A stretch of 16,239 nucleotides of DNA from Pseudomonadota bacterium (GTDB lineage: Bacteria > Pseudomonadota > Alphaproteobacteria > Sphingomonadales > Sphingomonadaceae): the NCBI GenBank assembly GCA_023422695.1, contig JAFAGN010000081.1, positions 1 to 16,239 on the forward strand, in the 5' to 3' direction. The notes beneath the pieces were generated by a model that did no database searches, was not told the DNA's origin, and worked only from the letters and a program-made list of their open reading frames with translations. Below, in pieces: positions 1-7,655 of this stretch. Numbering within the stretch: position 1 is the stretch's first letter; each line of letters opens with the position of its first letter. A program made the translations under genes and the position numbers.

Positions 1-3
1 GCG

Positions 4-22
4 CCCTTCGACAAGCTCAGGG
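4..22. repeat. Fragment of a short intergenic repeat
   Basis: The stretch reads CCCTTCGACAAGCTCAGGG, a partial palindrome (CCCT...AGGG) that I recognise as a very common intergenic repeat motif of sphingomonads and related alphaproteobacteria. It lies just downstream of the trpS stop codon (60-58, minus strand) and at the window edge, so its partner arm, if there is one, would be outside. It may act as a transcript end or stabilising stem for the secB-murJ-trpS transcript; that role is inference. Confidence 0.6.
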
Positions 23-57
23 CTACCGTGTTGGCAGTCGTGCGGTATTTGGTTGCG

Positions 58-1056
58 CTAGCGGCAGAGCCCGAGCGCCGCATAAGCGGCGTCGATCGTG
101 GGCCGCGCGAGCGCCGTGGCGCGCGCCGCGCCGTCCTCCAGCGCGGCGTCGATCGCCGCCGGATCGGCCTTGAGCTGGTTCAGCCGCGTCGCGATCGGGC
201 GCAATGTTTCGACGAGCAGCTCGCCGAGCGCGGGCTTGAACGCGCCGAACCCCTGTCCGGCAAAGCGCGCGAGCACCTGATCGACATTTTCGTCGGCCAT
301 CGCGGCATAGATTGACACGAGGTTCTTCGCCTCGGCGCGCCCCTCCAGCCCCGCGGCCTCCGACGGCAAGGGTTCGGCGTCGGTCCTGGCCTTGCGGATC
401 TTGGCCATGATCGTGTCGGCATCATCGACCAGGTTGATGCGGCTGGCGTCGCTCGGGTCGGACTTCGACATCTTCGCCGATCCGTCGCGCAGGCTCATGA
501 TCCGCGCCGCGGCGGCCGGAATCGTCGGTTCGGGCAGGGTGAAGGTCTCGGTGCCGGTATCGAGGTTGAACTTGGTCGCGATGTCGCGCGCCAGCTCCAG
601 ATGCTGTTTCTGATCGTCGCCGACCGGGACGTGCGTCGTCTGGTACAGCAGCACGTCGGCGGCCTGCAGCACCGGATAGGCATAGAGGCCGACACTCGCG
701 CCCTCGCGGTTCTTGCCCGACTTTTCCTTGAACTGCGTCATCCGGTTCAGCCATCCGATACGCGCGGTGCAGAACAGCAGCCAGCCGAGCTCGGCGTGCG
801 CGGGAACGCGCGCCTGGTTGAACAAAATCGCTTTTGCGGGGTCGATCCCCGCCGCCATCAGCGCCGCCGCCATTTCGCGCGTGTTTGCGGTCAGCTCGGC
901 GGGGTCGTTGTGAACGGTGATCGCGTGCAGGTCGGCGAGGAAATAGAGCTTCTCGCCCGGCATCTCGTCCTGCATCCGCACCCAGTTGCGGATCGCGCCC
1001 AGATAATTGCCCAGGTGCAAGTTTCCGGTGGGCTGAATGCCCGATAGCGTCCGCAT
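58..1056 (-). CDS. trpS: Tryptophanyl-tRNA synthetase
   Basis: This gene encodes the cytosolic class I aminoacyl-tRNA synthetase that charges tRNA-Trp with tryptophan using ATP. The 332-residue product has the usual bacterial TrpRS length. It shows the N-terminal PTGNLHLGNYLGAI block carrying the HIGH-type signature (HLGN, residues 14-17), the GDDQKQHLELARDIA segment (about 146-160) and a KMSKS loop (195-199), so both ATP-binding signatures are intact. The frame stays open for 81 more codons upstream, but that extension runs back into murJ, and homologues begin at MRTLSGIQPTG, so ATG 1056 is chosen. It is the last gene of the secB-murJ-trpS operon, starting 13 bases after the murJ stop, with a weak GGGAC ribosome-binding site. 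The stop is TAG. Confidence 0.97.
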   Translation of the reverse strand: MRTLSGIQPTGNLHLGNYLGAIRNWVRMQDEMPGEKLYFLADLHAITVHNDPAELTANTREMAAALMAAGIDPAKAILFNQARVPAHAELGWLLFCTARIGWLNRMTQFKEKSGKNREGASVGLYAYPVLQAADVLLYQTTHVPVGDDQKQHLELARDIATKFNLDTGTETFTLPEPTIPAAAARIMSLRDGSAKMSKSDPSDASRINLVDDADTIMAKIRKARTDAEPLPSEAAGLEGRAEAKNLVSIYAAMADENVDQVLARFAGQGFGAFKPALGELLVETLRPIATRLNQLKADPAAIDAALEDGAARATALARPTIDAAYAALGLCR

Positions 1057-1069
1057 GATATCTGTCCCG

Positions 1070-2647
1070 TTAGAATTTGCGTCGGCGCAGCTGGCCGATG
1101 GTGTCGCGATTGACCACGCCGAACAGGAAGGCGCAACCAAAGAATAGGGCTGCGCCCAGCCCGACGATCGCGCCCAGCGCGACGATGCGCTCGAACACCC
1201 CGCCGACAAAGGCGTCGCCCGCCATCGGGATGGCGACATAAAGCCCCGCCGCCATCGCTGCGGCGGCCAGGATGATGCGCAGGATGCGGCCCGTGACATG
1301 CGCGGTCAGCCTGAACAGCCCGCGGCGGTGCAGGATCGCATAGAGCATGACGACGTTGCACCACGCGGCGATCGAGCCCGCGAGCGCCAGCCCGACGATG
1401 CCGAGCGAGGGGATCAGCGCAAAGTTGAGGCCGATGTTGATGACCAGCGAGATCGCCGCGGTCCACACCGGCGTGCGCGTATCCTTGCGGGCAAAGAAAT
1501 TGGGGACCAGCACCTTGACCAGCACATAGGCGGGCAAGCCGACGACCAGCCCGCCAACGACGGCGCCGGTCGCCAGGCCGTCGGCGATGCTGTACTGGCC
1601 GCCGACGTAGAAGGCGCTGGTGATTGCCGGCCCGGCGACGAACAGCGCGACCGCGGCGGGGACGGTCAGCAGCATCGCCAGTTCGACCGCATTGCTTTGC
1701 AGGCGCGACGCGCCATCGCGGTCATCCTGCGCCACAAAGCGCGACAGCGCGGGCAGAATCGCGGTGCCGAGCGCGATGCCGATGATCCCGAGCGGCAGCT
1801 GGTTCAACCGGTCGGCCATCGCCAGATAGGTGATGCTCTTGTCGGGCAGCGAGGCGATGAAGAACAGGTCGACGAAGCGGCTGATCTGATACACCCCGGC
1901 GCCGAACACCGCGGGCAGGATCAGCACCCCCATCTCGCGCACCCCCGGCGTCAGCCGCGGGCGGTGCAGCGCGGGGCGGAACCCCGATTTGCGCACCCAA
2001 TAATAAAGCCAGACCAGCTGGAACAGCCCTGACAGCGAAACCGAAATCGCCAGATAAAGCCCGGTCGCCGCCTTTGCCGCTTCGCCGCCGTCGCCGGTCA
2101 CCATGCCGAGCAGCAAGGCGGCGACCAGACAGATGTTGAGCAGGATCGGCGCCGCCGCCGCCGCCGCGAAGCGCGACAGGCTGTTCAATATCGCCGCGAA
2201 CAAGGTCGCGACGCTCATGAACGCCAGATAGGGAAAGGCGATGCGCGCCATCGTGACCGTCAGGTCGAATTTTTCGCCGTCGGCGCGCAGCGCCTCGCTG
2301 GCGAACAGATGCATGATCCACGGCATGACGATCAGCAACAGGGCCGAAAACACGATCAGGATCGGGATCAGCACCGCGAGCACGGCGTCGGCAAAGGCGC
2401 GCGCCTCGCTATGGTCGCCGTCCTTGGTCATCCGCTGGTTGAACAGCGGGACAAAGGCGGCGGCAAAGGCGCCCTCGGCAAACAGGCGGCGAAAGATATT
2501 GGGCAGCTGGAACGCCAGCTGCCACGCGTCGGCAACCCCGCCCGCGCCGAGGATGCGGCTCAGCAGCATGTCGCGCGCAAATCCGAAGATGCGGCTGACC
2601 AGGGTCAGTCCGCCGATCGTGCCGACGCTTTTGACCAGGCTGCTCAC
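1070..2647 (-). CDS. murJ: Lipid II flippase MurJ (MviN family)
   Basis: MurJ moves the undecaprenyl-linked peptidoglycan precursor lipid II from the inner to the outer face of the cytoplasmic membrane. The 525-residue product is strongly hydrophobic throughout, as expected for the 14-helix MOP-superfamily fold. The N-terminal signature GFARDMLLSRILGAGGVADAW is followed by FQLPNIFRRLFAEGAF. Arg19, Arg25, Asp40 and Arg53/54 line up with the conserved charged residues that line the central cavity in E. coli MurJ (alignment by eye). The start is GTG at 2647; no earlier plausible start exists before the secB stop, 27 bases upstream. It lies between secB and trpS in one co-directional run, a neighbourhood seen in other sphingomonads. 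Nothing looks broken. Confidence 0.96.
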   Translation of the reverse strand: MSSLVKSVGTIGGLTLVSRIFGFARDMLLSRILGAGGVADAWQLAFQLPNIFRRLFAEGAFAAAFVPLFNQRMTKDGDHSEARAFADAVLAVLIPILIVFSALLLIVMPWIMHLFASEALRADGEKFDLTVTMARIAFPYLAFMSVATLFAAILNSLSRFAAAAAAPILLNICLVAALLLGMVTGDGGEAAKAATGLYLAISVSLSGLFQLVWLYYWVRKSGFRPALHRPRLTPGVREMGVLILPAVFGAGVYQISRFVDLFFIASLPDKSITYLAMADRLNQLPLGIIGIALGTAILPALSRFVAQDDRDGASRLQSNAVELAMLLTVPAAVALFVAGPAITSAFYVGGQYSIADGLATGAVVGGLVVGLPAYVLVKVLVPNFFARKDTRTPVWTAAISLVINIGLNFALIPSLGIVGLALAGSIAAWCNVVMLYAILHRRGLFRLTAHVTGRILRIILAAAAMAAGLYVAIPMAGDAFVGGVFERIVALGAIVGLGAALFFGCAFLFGVVNRDTIGQLRRRKF

Positions 2648-2674
2648 CCCGTCAGCCCGCCCCGCCGATGATGA

Positions 2675-3196
2675 TTAGGCCTGGCCAGCCGGTACGGCGT
2701 CACCGAGTTCGCCGGCTTCGGTCTGCGCCTGGACCTGCTGCATGAACAGGCCGTGGAAATCGATCGGTTCCAGCAGCAGCGGCGCGAAACCGCCATCGCG
2801 CACGGCATCGGCGACGACGCGGCGGGCAAAGGGGAACAGAATGCGCGGCGCTTCGGCCAGGAAAAACGGCTGCAACTGGTCTTCGGGGACGTTGCGGACA
2901 CCGAACAGGCCGGCATATTTCAGCTCGATCACGAACATCGTACCGGCATCGACCTTCGACGTGACGTCGATCTTCAACGACACTTCGAACAGATTGTCGC
3001 CGACGCCTTCGGCGGCGATGTTGAACTGGACGTCGATCTGCGGCGCGTCCTGCCACTGATAGACGGCGGGCGCGTTCGGGTTTTCGAACGACAGGTCCTT
3101 CACATATTGCGAAATCAGGCCGATCGCCGGGCTGGTGTCTTCGCCGTTGGGCTGCAGGGCGGGGTTGTTGATGTCGGCGCTGGTCTCGTCAGCCAT
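2675..3196 (-). CDS. secB: Protein-export chaperone SecB
   Basis: SecB is a cytosolic tetrameric chaperone that keeps precursor proteins unfolded and hands them to SecA for Sec-dependent export. The 173-residue product matches the family length. It has the typical block ISQYVKDLSFENPNAP (about residues 28-43), the strand region VSLKIDV, and the segment FPFARRVVADAVRDGGF near the C-terminus. The frame is open for 120 codons further upstream but those are not SecB-like; ATG 3196, preceded by GAGAG, begins the recognisable acidic N-terminus (MADETSADINN). It is first in the secB-murJ-trpS run and is divergent from the Tim44-like gene, so the 232-base space between them should hold both promoters. 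Confidence 0.97.
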   Translation of the reverse strand: MADETSADINNPALQPNGEDTSPAIGLISQYVKDLSFENPNAPAVYQWQDAPQIDVQFNIAAEGVGDNLFEVSLKIDVTSKVDAGTMFVIELKYAGLFGVRNVPEDQLQPFFLAEAPRILFPFARRVVADAVRDGGFAPLLLEPIDFHGLFMQQVQAQTEAGELGDAVPAGQA

Positions 3197-3264
3197 GGTG
3201 ATATGCTCTCGCTCGAAAAGATGAAACGGGTTCCGTGCCGGATCGCGGCGGACGGTTGCGGCGG

Positions 3265-3293
3265 CGCTTAGCAGCGCGCGCCAGCCAGCACAA
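3265..3293 (-). promoter_or_regulatory. Possible secB promoter
   Basis: On the minus strand TTGTGC (3293-3288) and TAAGCG (3270-3265) are separated by 17 bases, about 70 bases upstream of the secB start. The spacing suits a housekeeping sigma factor, but both boxes are poor matches to consensus. This is offered only because a promoter is expected in this divergent gap. Confidence 0.25.
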
Positions 3294-3358
3294 TGGCCGC
3301 GCGGCGACGCTTTGGGCGGGGTAATCGTTGACCTGCCGCACCGCTGCGCCCATGGCGT

Positions 3359-3387
3359 TTGAAACTTGGCCATGCATCGCCTATGTA
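3359..3387 (+). promoter_or_regulatory. Likely promoter of the Tim44-like gene
   Basis: TTGAAA (3359-3364) and TATGTA (3382-3387) are separated by exactly 17 bases, a good fit to the housekeeping -35/-10 pattern in an otherwise GC-rich gap. Initiation would fall near 3394. That excludes the in-frame ATG at 3387 and the TTG at 3366 as starts and favours the GTG at 3429, leaving a leader of about 35 bases. Confidence 0.5.
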
Positions 3388-3428
3388 TGAACCGATATGT
3401 TTCCATTGCCCGCATTGGACTTTTGCCC

Positions 3429-4094
3429 GTGACTGCTTTTTCGATCGTCTTGCTCGCCATGATTGCCGCCTTCCTCGGCATGCGGCTGTACTCGGTGCTC
3501 GGCAAGCGCACCGGGCATGAGCAGGAACCCGTGCTCCCGCGCCGCGACGAGCGCACTGCGCCGTCGCCGGTGCGTCTGGAGGATGGCGAAGCGCCTGCCC
3601 CGTCGATCGGGGCGCCCGACGCCTCGGGCCTCGTTTACGAGCCTGCCGCCGAAATCGGCCTGCGCCAGTTGCTGGCGAGCGACCGCAGCTTTGACGCCGG
3701 TCGCTTCATGGAGGGCGCCGAAGCGGCGTACCGAATGATTTCGGAGGCCTATTGGGCGGGCGACCGCGAAACGCTGCGCGACCTGTGCGACGACGACAGC
3801 TATGAAGCGTTCGTCGAAGCGATCGAAGCCCGCGCGGCACGCGGCGAAACGCTCGACAACCGGCTGGTCGGCATCGATTCGGCGAAGATCGTCGCGGTCG
3901 AAATGGATCGCAAGGAAGCGCGCATCACCGTGCGATACCAGGCCGACATCAGCGCCGTCACCCGCGACGCCGACGGCAAGATGATCGCCGGATCGATGAG
4001 CGACGCGTCGCGCACCGACGATCTGTGGACTTTCCGCCGCGCGATCGGCAGCAACGATCCCAACTGGCTGCTCGACGAAATCGAAGCAGCCTGA
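3429..4094 (+). CDS. Tim44-like domain membrane-anchored protein
   Basis: The 221-residue product has one N-terminal membrane helix (about residues 3-24: FSIVLLAMIAAFLGMRLY), a charged, proline-containing linker to about residue 75, and a C-terminal Tim44/MRP-L45 (NTF2-like) domain from about 80 to 219. Mitochondrial Tim44 tethers the import motor to the translocase. Bacterial relatives in alphaproteobacteria (called TimA in Caulobacter) are inner-membrane proteins whose role is not settled, so no import function should be assumed. The frame opens at TTG 3366 and has an ATG at 3387, but the predicted promoter overlaps both; GTG 3429 gives a normal signal-anchor start and has GGA about ten bases upstream. 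It is divergent from secB and followed at once by mltA, which suggests a role at the envelope. Confidence 0.9.
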   Translation: MTAFSIVLLAMIAAFLGMRLYSVLGKRTGHEQEPVLPRRDERTAPSPVRLEDGEAPAPSIGAPDASGLVYEPAAEIGLRQLLASDRSFDAGRFMEGAEAAYRMISEAYWAGDRETLRDLCDDDSYEAFVEAIEARAARGETLDNRLVGIDSAKIVAVEMDRKEARITVRYQADISAVTRDADGKMIAGSMSDASRTDDLWTFRRAIGSNDPNWLLDEIEAA

Positions 4095-4123
4095 CCGCGG
4101 TGTCCGCGCTTGGCTCGTCCGGG

Positions 4124-5443
4124 ATGGGCCGGACACGCGTTTTCGGATTTTCGCTGATCGCCGCGCTGCCCTTACTTGCGGGATGCGCATCGGTGATCCC
4201 CGATACGGGTAGCCGCCCGGTCGCCAGCACCCCCGCGCCGCGCCCTGCTGCAGCCACCCCCGCTGCGGGTACTCCGCGCCCCTATCAGCCGCGTCCGTCC
4301 GAAAGCGGCGGCGTGGCGGCCAAGCCGATCCCCGCGACGCCGCGCGCGGCGCTGCCTGCACCGCCTGTTCCCGCTGATGCGGCGACCGCTGCCGCTAGCG
4401 GCGTCATCGCCGGTCCCGACTTCGCCAGCCTAGGCGTCACTGCCGAACAGGCCGCGACCGCGCTTGCCGCGTTCCGGATCAGCTGCCCCTCGGTCCAGCG
4501 CCGCGCCGACGTCAGCGGGCTGACACAGGGCGCCGACTGGACCGAAAGCTGCAATGCCGCGAAAAGCTGGAAAGACAGCGATGCGGCAGCGTTTTTCGCG
4601 CGCTATTTCGGCACGGTGCAGATCGGTGCCGGAACGGCGTTCGTCACCGGCTATTACGAACCCGAAATCGCCGGGTCGCGTACAAAGCGCGCAGGTTACG
4701 ATGTTCCGATCTATCGCCGCCCCGCGGATCTGGTCGACGTCGACCTCGGGCAATTCTCCGACGATCTGAAGGGCAAGACGATCCGCGGCCGCGTCGATGG
4801 CAGCAAGCTCGTCCAATATTACGACCGCGCCGCGATCGAGAGCGGCGCGCTCGAGGGACGCGGGCTCGAAATCGCTTATGCCGCCGACGCCGCCGAATTC
4901 TTTTTCCTGCAAGTCCAGGGCTCGGGCCGCCTGCGCCTGCCCGACGGCGGTATCATGCGGATCGGTTACGACACGCAGAACGGCCGCGGCTATGTCGGCA
5001 TCGGCAAGCTGCTGCTCGACCGCGGCGAACTCCAGCGCGGGCAGGCGTCGATGCAGGGCATCCTCGACTATCTGCGCGCCGATCCGAAACGCGGCGCCGC
5101 GGTGATGAACGAGAACCCCAGCTGGGTGTTCTTTCGCGAGCTGACCGGTCCCGGCCCGCTCGGCGCGATGGGCCTGCCGGTGACCGGGCGCGCGAGCGTC
5201 GCCGCCGATCCCAAATATGTGCCGCTTGGCGCCCCCATCTTCCTCTCGCTCGACCGCGCCGAACCGAACGGCCTGTGGATCGCGCAGGATACCGGCGGTG
5301 CGATCAAGGGCGCCAACCGCTTCGACAGCTTCTGGGGCGCCGGCGAAGAGGCGCGCGCGATTGCCGGCGGCATGGCGGCGCGCGGTTCGGCGCTGCTGCT
5401 GCTCCCGCGCGCCAGCATCGCGCGGCTGATCCCGGCGCGCTGA
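4124..5443 (+). CDS. mltA: Membrane-bound lytic murein transglycosylase A
   Basis: MltA cleaves the MurNAc-GlcNAc glycosidic bond of peptidoglycan, leaving 1,6-anhydro-MurNAc ends. The 439-residue product begins with a lipoprotein signal peptide ending in the lipobox LLAGC (Cys21), so it should be anchored in a membrane, probably the outer one. A low-complexity Pro/Ala linker (about 25-95) precedes the MltA domain. Family landmarks are TGYYEPEIAGS (175-185), FFLQVQGSGR (260-269), NPSWVFFREL (331-340) and the 3D-domain block QDTGGAIKG...RFDSFWG (388-405) with the expected catalytic Asp (389 or 401, by family comparison). ATG 4124 gives a proper signal peptide; a GTG at 4100 in the same frame is possible. 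It starts 29 bases after the Tim44-like gene and is followed 7 bases later by the Smr gene, so the three are probably co-transcribed. Confidence 0.95.
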   Translation: MGRTRVFGFSLIAALPLLAGCASVIPDTGSRPVASTPAPRPAAATPAAGTPRPYQPRPSESGGVAAKPIPATPRAALPAPPVPADAATAAASGVIAGPDFASLGVTAEQAATALAAFRISCPSVQRRADVSGLTQGADWTESCNAAKSWKDSDAAAFFARYFGTVQIGAGTAFVTGYYEPEIAGSRTKRAGYDVPIYRRPADLVDVDLGQFSDDLKGKTIRGRVDGSKLVQYYDRAAIESGALEGRGLEIAYAADAAEFFFLQVQGSGRLRLPDGGIMRIGYDTQNGRGYVGIGKLLLDRGELQRGQASMQGILDYLRADPKRGAAVMNENPSWVFFRELTGPGPLGAMGLPVTGRASVAADPKYVPLGAPIFLSLDRAEPNGLWIAQDTGGAIKGANRFDSFWGAGEEARAIAGGMAARGSALLLLPRASIARLIPAR

Positions 5444-5450
5444 CGCCGCC

Positions 5451-6026
5451 ATGGCGCGGCGGCTCGATCCCGACGAAAACGCGCTGTGGAAAAAGGTCGC
5501 GGCGACGGTGAAGCCGCTCACGAAGGCGCCCGCGCCGCTCGCGCCGGTGGCTCCGCCGACGATCCGCCCGCCGCAGCCGACCCCGCGTAGCACTGCCGTT
5601 CCCGCGGCGCCCGTCCGCCCTCCGGCCAAGCTCCCGCCGCCGCGCCGTACCCATGGCGCCGCGACGCTTGACGGCCATTGGGACCGGCGGCTGCGCAAGG
5701 GGCATGTCCGCCCCGACCTCAGCATCGACCTTCACGGCCATACGCTGGCATCGGCGCAGGCGCTGCTCGACGACGCGATCGCCCGCGCGCTGATCCGCGG
5801 CGCGCGCGTGCTGCTCGTCGTCGCGGGCCGCCTCCGCCCCGGCGCCGATCGCCTGCCGGTGATGCACGGCGACCCGCGCCCCCGCGGCGCAATCCGCGCG
5901 TCGCTCCCCGACTGGCTCGCCCATTCGCCCCACGCCGACCAGATCGTCGCGCTCCGCCCGGCGCATGTGAGCCATGGCGGGGCGGGGGCGGTTTATGTGA
6001 TCCTCAGGCGTTCAAGAGAAGATTGA
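5451..6026 (+). CDS. Smr-domain protein (MutS2 C-terminal type)
   Basis: The 191-residue product has a charged N-terminal head (LDPDENALWKKVAATVKPL), a Pro/Ala-rich linker (about 24-66) and a C-terminal Smr domain (about 88-187). The domain keeps the DLHGHT signature (93-98), which contains the DxH pair, and the terminal HVSHGGAGAVYVILRR block. Smr domains bind or cut nucleic acid; E. coli SmrB cleaves mRNA at collided ribosomes through its DxH motif. Whether this small stand-alone protein does the same is unknown. It begins 7 bases after mltA, and its TGA stop (6024-6026) is the first three bases of the perfect 33-base inverted repeat described below. Confidence 0.92.
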   Translation: MARRLDPDENALWKKVAATVKPLTKAPAPLAPVAPPTIRPPQPTPRSTAVPAAPVRPPAKLPPPRRTHGAATLDGHWDRRLRKGHVRPDLSIDLHGHTLASAQALLDDAIARALIRGARVLLVVAGRLRPGADRLPVMHGDPRPRGAIRASLPDWLAHSPHADQIVALRPAHVSHGGAGAVYVILRRSRED

Positions 6027-6256
6027 TCTCACGCAAAGGCGCGAAGGCGCAAAGAAGAATGATCTCACACAAAGACACAAAGACACGAAGAGGGCGTAGC
6101 AGGTAGCGGCCGCGACCCGTCGCCGCAGGCGTCCTTCTTACAATGCGCTTCGCGCGATCCTGGGGCAGCGGCGCAGGAAAATGCTGCCCTCTTTGTGTCT
6201 TTGTGTGAGATTCTCTTTCTACTTTCTTTGCGCCTTCGCGCCTTTGCGTGAGATCA
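6024..6256. repeat. Nested inverted-repeat element built of RCRCRAAG octamers
   Basis: Two inverted repeats are nested. The outer arms, 6024-6056 and 6224-6256, are 33 bases and perfectly complementary. The inner arms, 6062-6095 and 6186-6211, differ by exactly one 8-base unit. Every arm has the plan TCTC-(RCRCRAAG)n-A, with n=3 in three arms and n=2 in the shorter inner right arm; inner arms end in AGGGC. The inner loop also holds a 7-bp stem (6163-6169 with 6183-6189). The element fills the whole gap between the convergent smr and dapE genes, overlapping the smr stop and ending two bases before the dapE stop. It could serve as a bidirectional terminator or transcript-end stabiliser (inference). 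Confidence 0.93.
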
Positions 6257-6258
6257 TT

Positions 6259-7395
6259 TTAATCCAGCAAAGCCCGCATCAATATCCCGCGATAAATCGC
6301 GGTCAGCTTGTGCAGATCCTCCACCGCTACCGCCTCGTCCAGCTTGTGCATCGTCGCATTGGTCAGTCCGAATTCGACCACCGGACACAGCGCGTGCAGG
6401 AACCGCGCATCCGACGTGCCGCCGGTCGTCGACATCTCCGCCACCACATCGGTCTCGGCATGGATCGCCTCGGCGACCAGCCCCGACAATTCGCCCGGCG
6501 GGGTCAGGAACGCCTCGCCCGAAATCTTGCCGAGCACCTTCGCGGCAGGCTCTACCCCGTGCGCGATGCGTTCGATCATCGCCACCAGATCGGCGCCGCG
6601 ATGCTGGTCGTTGAAACGGATCGACAGCCGCGCGCGCGCCGATGCCGGGATGACGTTGGTCGCGCCATTGCCGACCTCGATGTCGGTAAATTCGATGTTC
6701 GACGGCTGGAACCAGTCATTGCCCGCGTCCAGCGCCACCGCGTCGATCGCCGCCATGATCCGCACCAGCTTGGGGATCGGATTGTCGGCGAGGTGCGGAT
6801 AGGCGACATGCCCCTGCGTCCCCGGCACGTCGATCCAGATATTGACCGACCCGCGCCGCCCGATCTTCACCATGTCGCCGAGCCTGTTGACCGACGTCGG
6901 TTCGCCGACGACGATCATGTCGGGGACGATTCCGCGCCCCGCCATATGCTCCATCAGCGCGCGGGTGCCAAAGATCGCCGGGCCTTCCTCGTCGCCGGTG
7001 ATGATCAGGCTGATCGTTCCGGCATCGACCGGCGTCGCGGCGGCGGCGGCGACAAAGGCCGCGATCGACCCCTTCATGTCGACCGCGCCGCGCCCATACA
7101 GCAGCTCGCCGCGCACTTCGGGGGCGAAGGCGTCGCCGGTCCATCCGACGCCGGGTGGCACGACGTCGAGATGCCCGGCAAAGCCGAAATGGACGGGACC
7201 GCTACCCCGCCGCACCGCGAGCAGATTTTCGACCGGCCCGTCGGGCTCGATCCCGTCGATAAAGCGCTCGACGGTAAAGCCCAGCGGCACCAGCGCCGCC
7301 TCCAGCACATCGAACACCGCGCCGGTCGCGGGGGTGACGGAGGGCGCGGCGATCAGCGCCTGCGCGAGGGTGACGGGGTCGATATGCATGGTCAT
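6259..7395 (-). CDS. dapE: Succinyl-diaminopimelate desuccinylase
   Basis: DapE is a cytosolic di-zinc hydrolase that removes succinate from N-succinyl-LL-2,6-diaminopimelate, in the lysine and meso-diaminopimelate pathway that feeds peptidoglycan synthesis. The 378-residue product has the family length and all key residues: GHLDVVPPG with His75 and Asp77, GAVDMKG with bridging Asp106, the general base Glu136 with Glu137, Glu165 in GEPTS, the substrate-binding GGTSDARF block, and His350 near the C-terminus. The spacing matches the well-studied Haemophilus enzyme closely. ATG 7395 has AAAGGG upstream; a second ATG at 7389 is equally possible. It stands alone on its strand, convergent with smr and divergent from the cupin gene, bracketed by two elements of the same repeat family. 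Confidence 0.96.
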   Translation of the reverse strand: MTMHIDPVTLAQALIAAPSVTPATGAVFDVLEAALVPLGFTVERFIDGIEPDGPVENLLAVRRGSGPVHFGFAGHLDVVPPGVGWTGDAFAPEVRGELLYGRGAVDMKGSIAAFVAAAAATPVDAGTISLIITGDEEGPAIFGTRALMEHMAGRGIVPDMIVVGEPTSVNRLGDMVKIGRRGSVNIWIDVPGTQGHVAYPHLADNPIPKLVRIMAAIDAVALDAGNDWFQPSNIEFTDIEVGNGATNVIPASARARLSIRFNDQHRGADLVAMIERIAHGVEPAAKVLGKISGEAFLTPPGELSGLVAEAIHAETDVVAEMSTTGGTSDARFLHALCPVVEFGLTNATMHKLDEAVAVEDLHKLTAIYRGILMRALLD

Positions 7396-7447
7396 GCCCG
7401 CCCTTTACCCGCTGACGCCGCGCCAAGTCGAGCCGATAGAAAAGGGG

Positions 7448-7604
7448 TTCGCACGAAGACACGAAGACGCGAAGAGGCCGGGCAGTAACGCGGCCCTCGC
7501 TTTCTTCTTTGGCGCGCAGCGCCTTTCTTTAAATCGTCTGCGACGACAAACGATGATCAACGATCTTCGACTGCCCTCTTCGTGTCTTCGCGTCTTTGTG
7601 CGAA
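7448..7604. repeat. Second RCRCRAAG inverted-repeat element
   Basis: The arms 7448-7477 and 7575-7604 are 30 bases each and complementary except for three purine-transition positions. Each holds three RCRCRAAG octamers after TTC and before AGG, the same plan as the element at 6024-6256. The ~97-base centre differs from the centre of the first element. It sits between the divergent dapE and cupin genes, so unlike the first copy it cannot simply be a terminator; it may overlap their promoters. Confidence 0.9.
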
Positions 7605-7655
7605 ACAACAGATGCTGGGTTCGCATCCATGCGCGCCGCAACAGGAACGGACCCG

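Noticed and set aside
1057..1299. An 81-codon N-terminal extension of trpS
   Set aside because: It overlaps the end of murJ, is Ser/Arg/Ala-rich and precedes the standard TrpRS start; it is a frame artefact, not a fusion.
3381..4361. A 326-codon open frame on the minus strand, antisense to the Tim44-like gene
   Set aside because: It runs across the Tim44-like gene and the mltA start, with shadow-type composition and no ribosome-binding site.
4430..5725. A 431-codon open frame on the minus strand, antisense to mltA and smr
   Set aside because: It spans two real genes with intact domains, is rich in Arg, Ala and Gly, and shows no motif.
6024..6256. Octamer tandem repeats as a CRISPR array
   Set aside because: Units are contiguous 8-mers without spacers, in inverted arms, and there are no cas genes.
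6181..7488. A 435-codon open frame on the plus strand, antisense to dapE
   Set aside because: Composition is His/Arg/Asp-rich low complexity and it begins inside the inverted-repeat element; dapE has all catalytic residues on the other strand.
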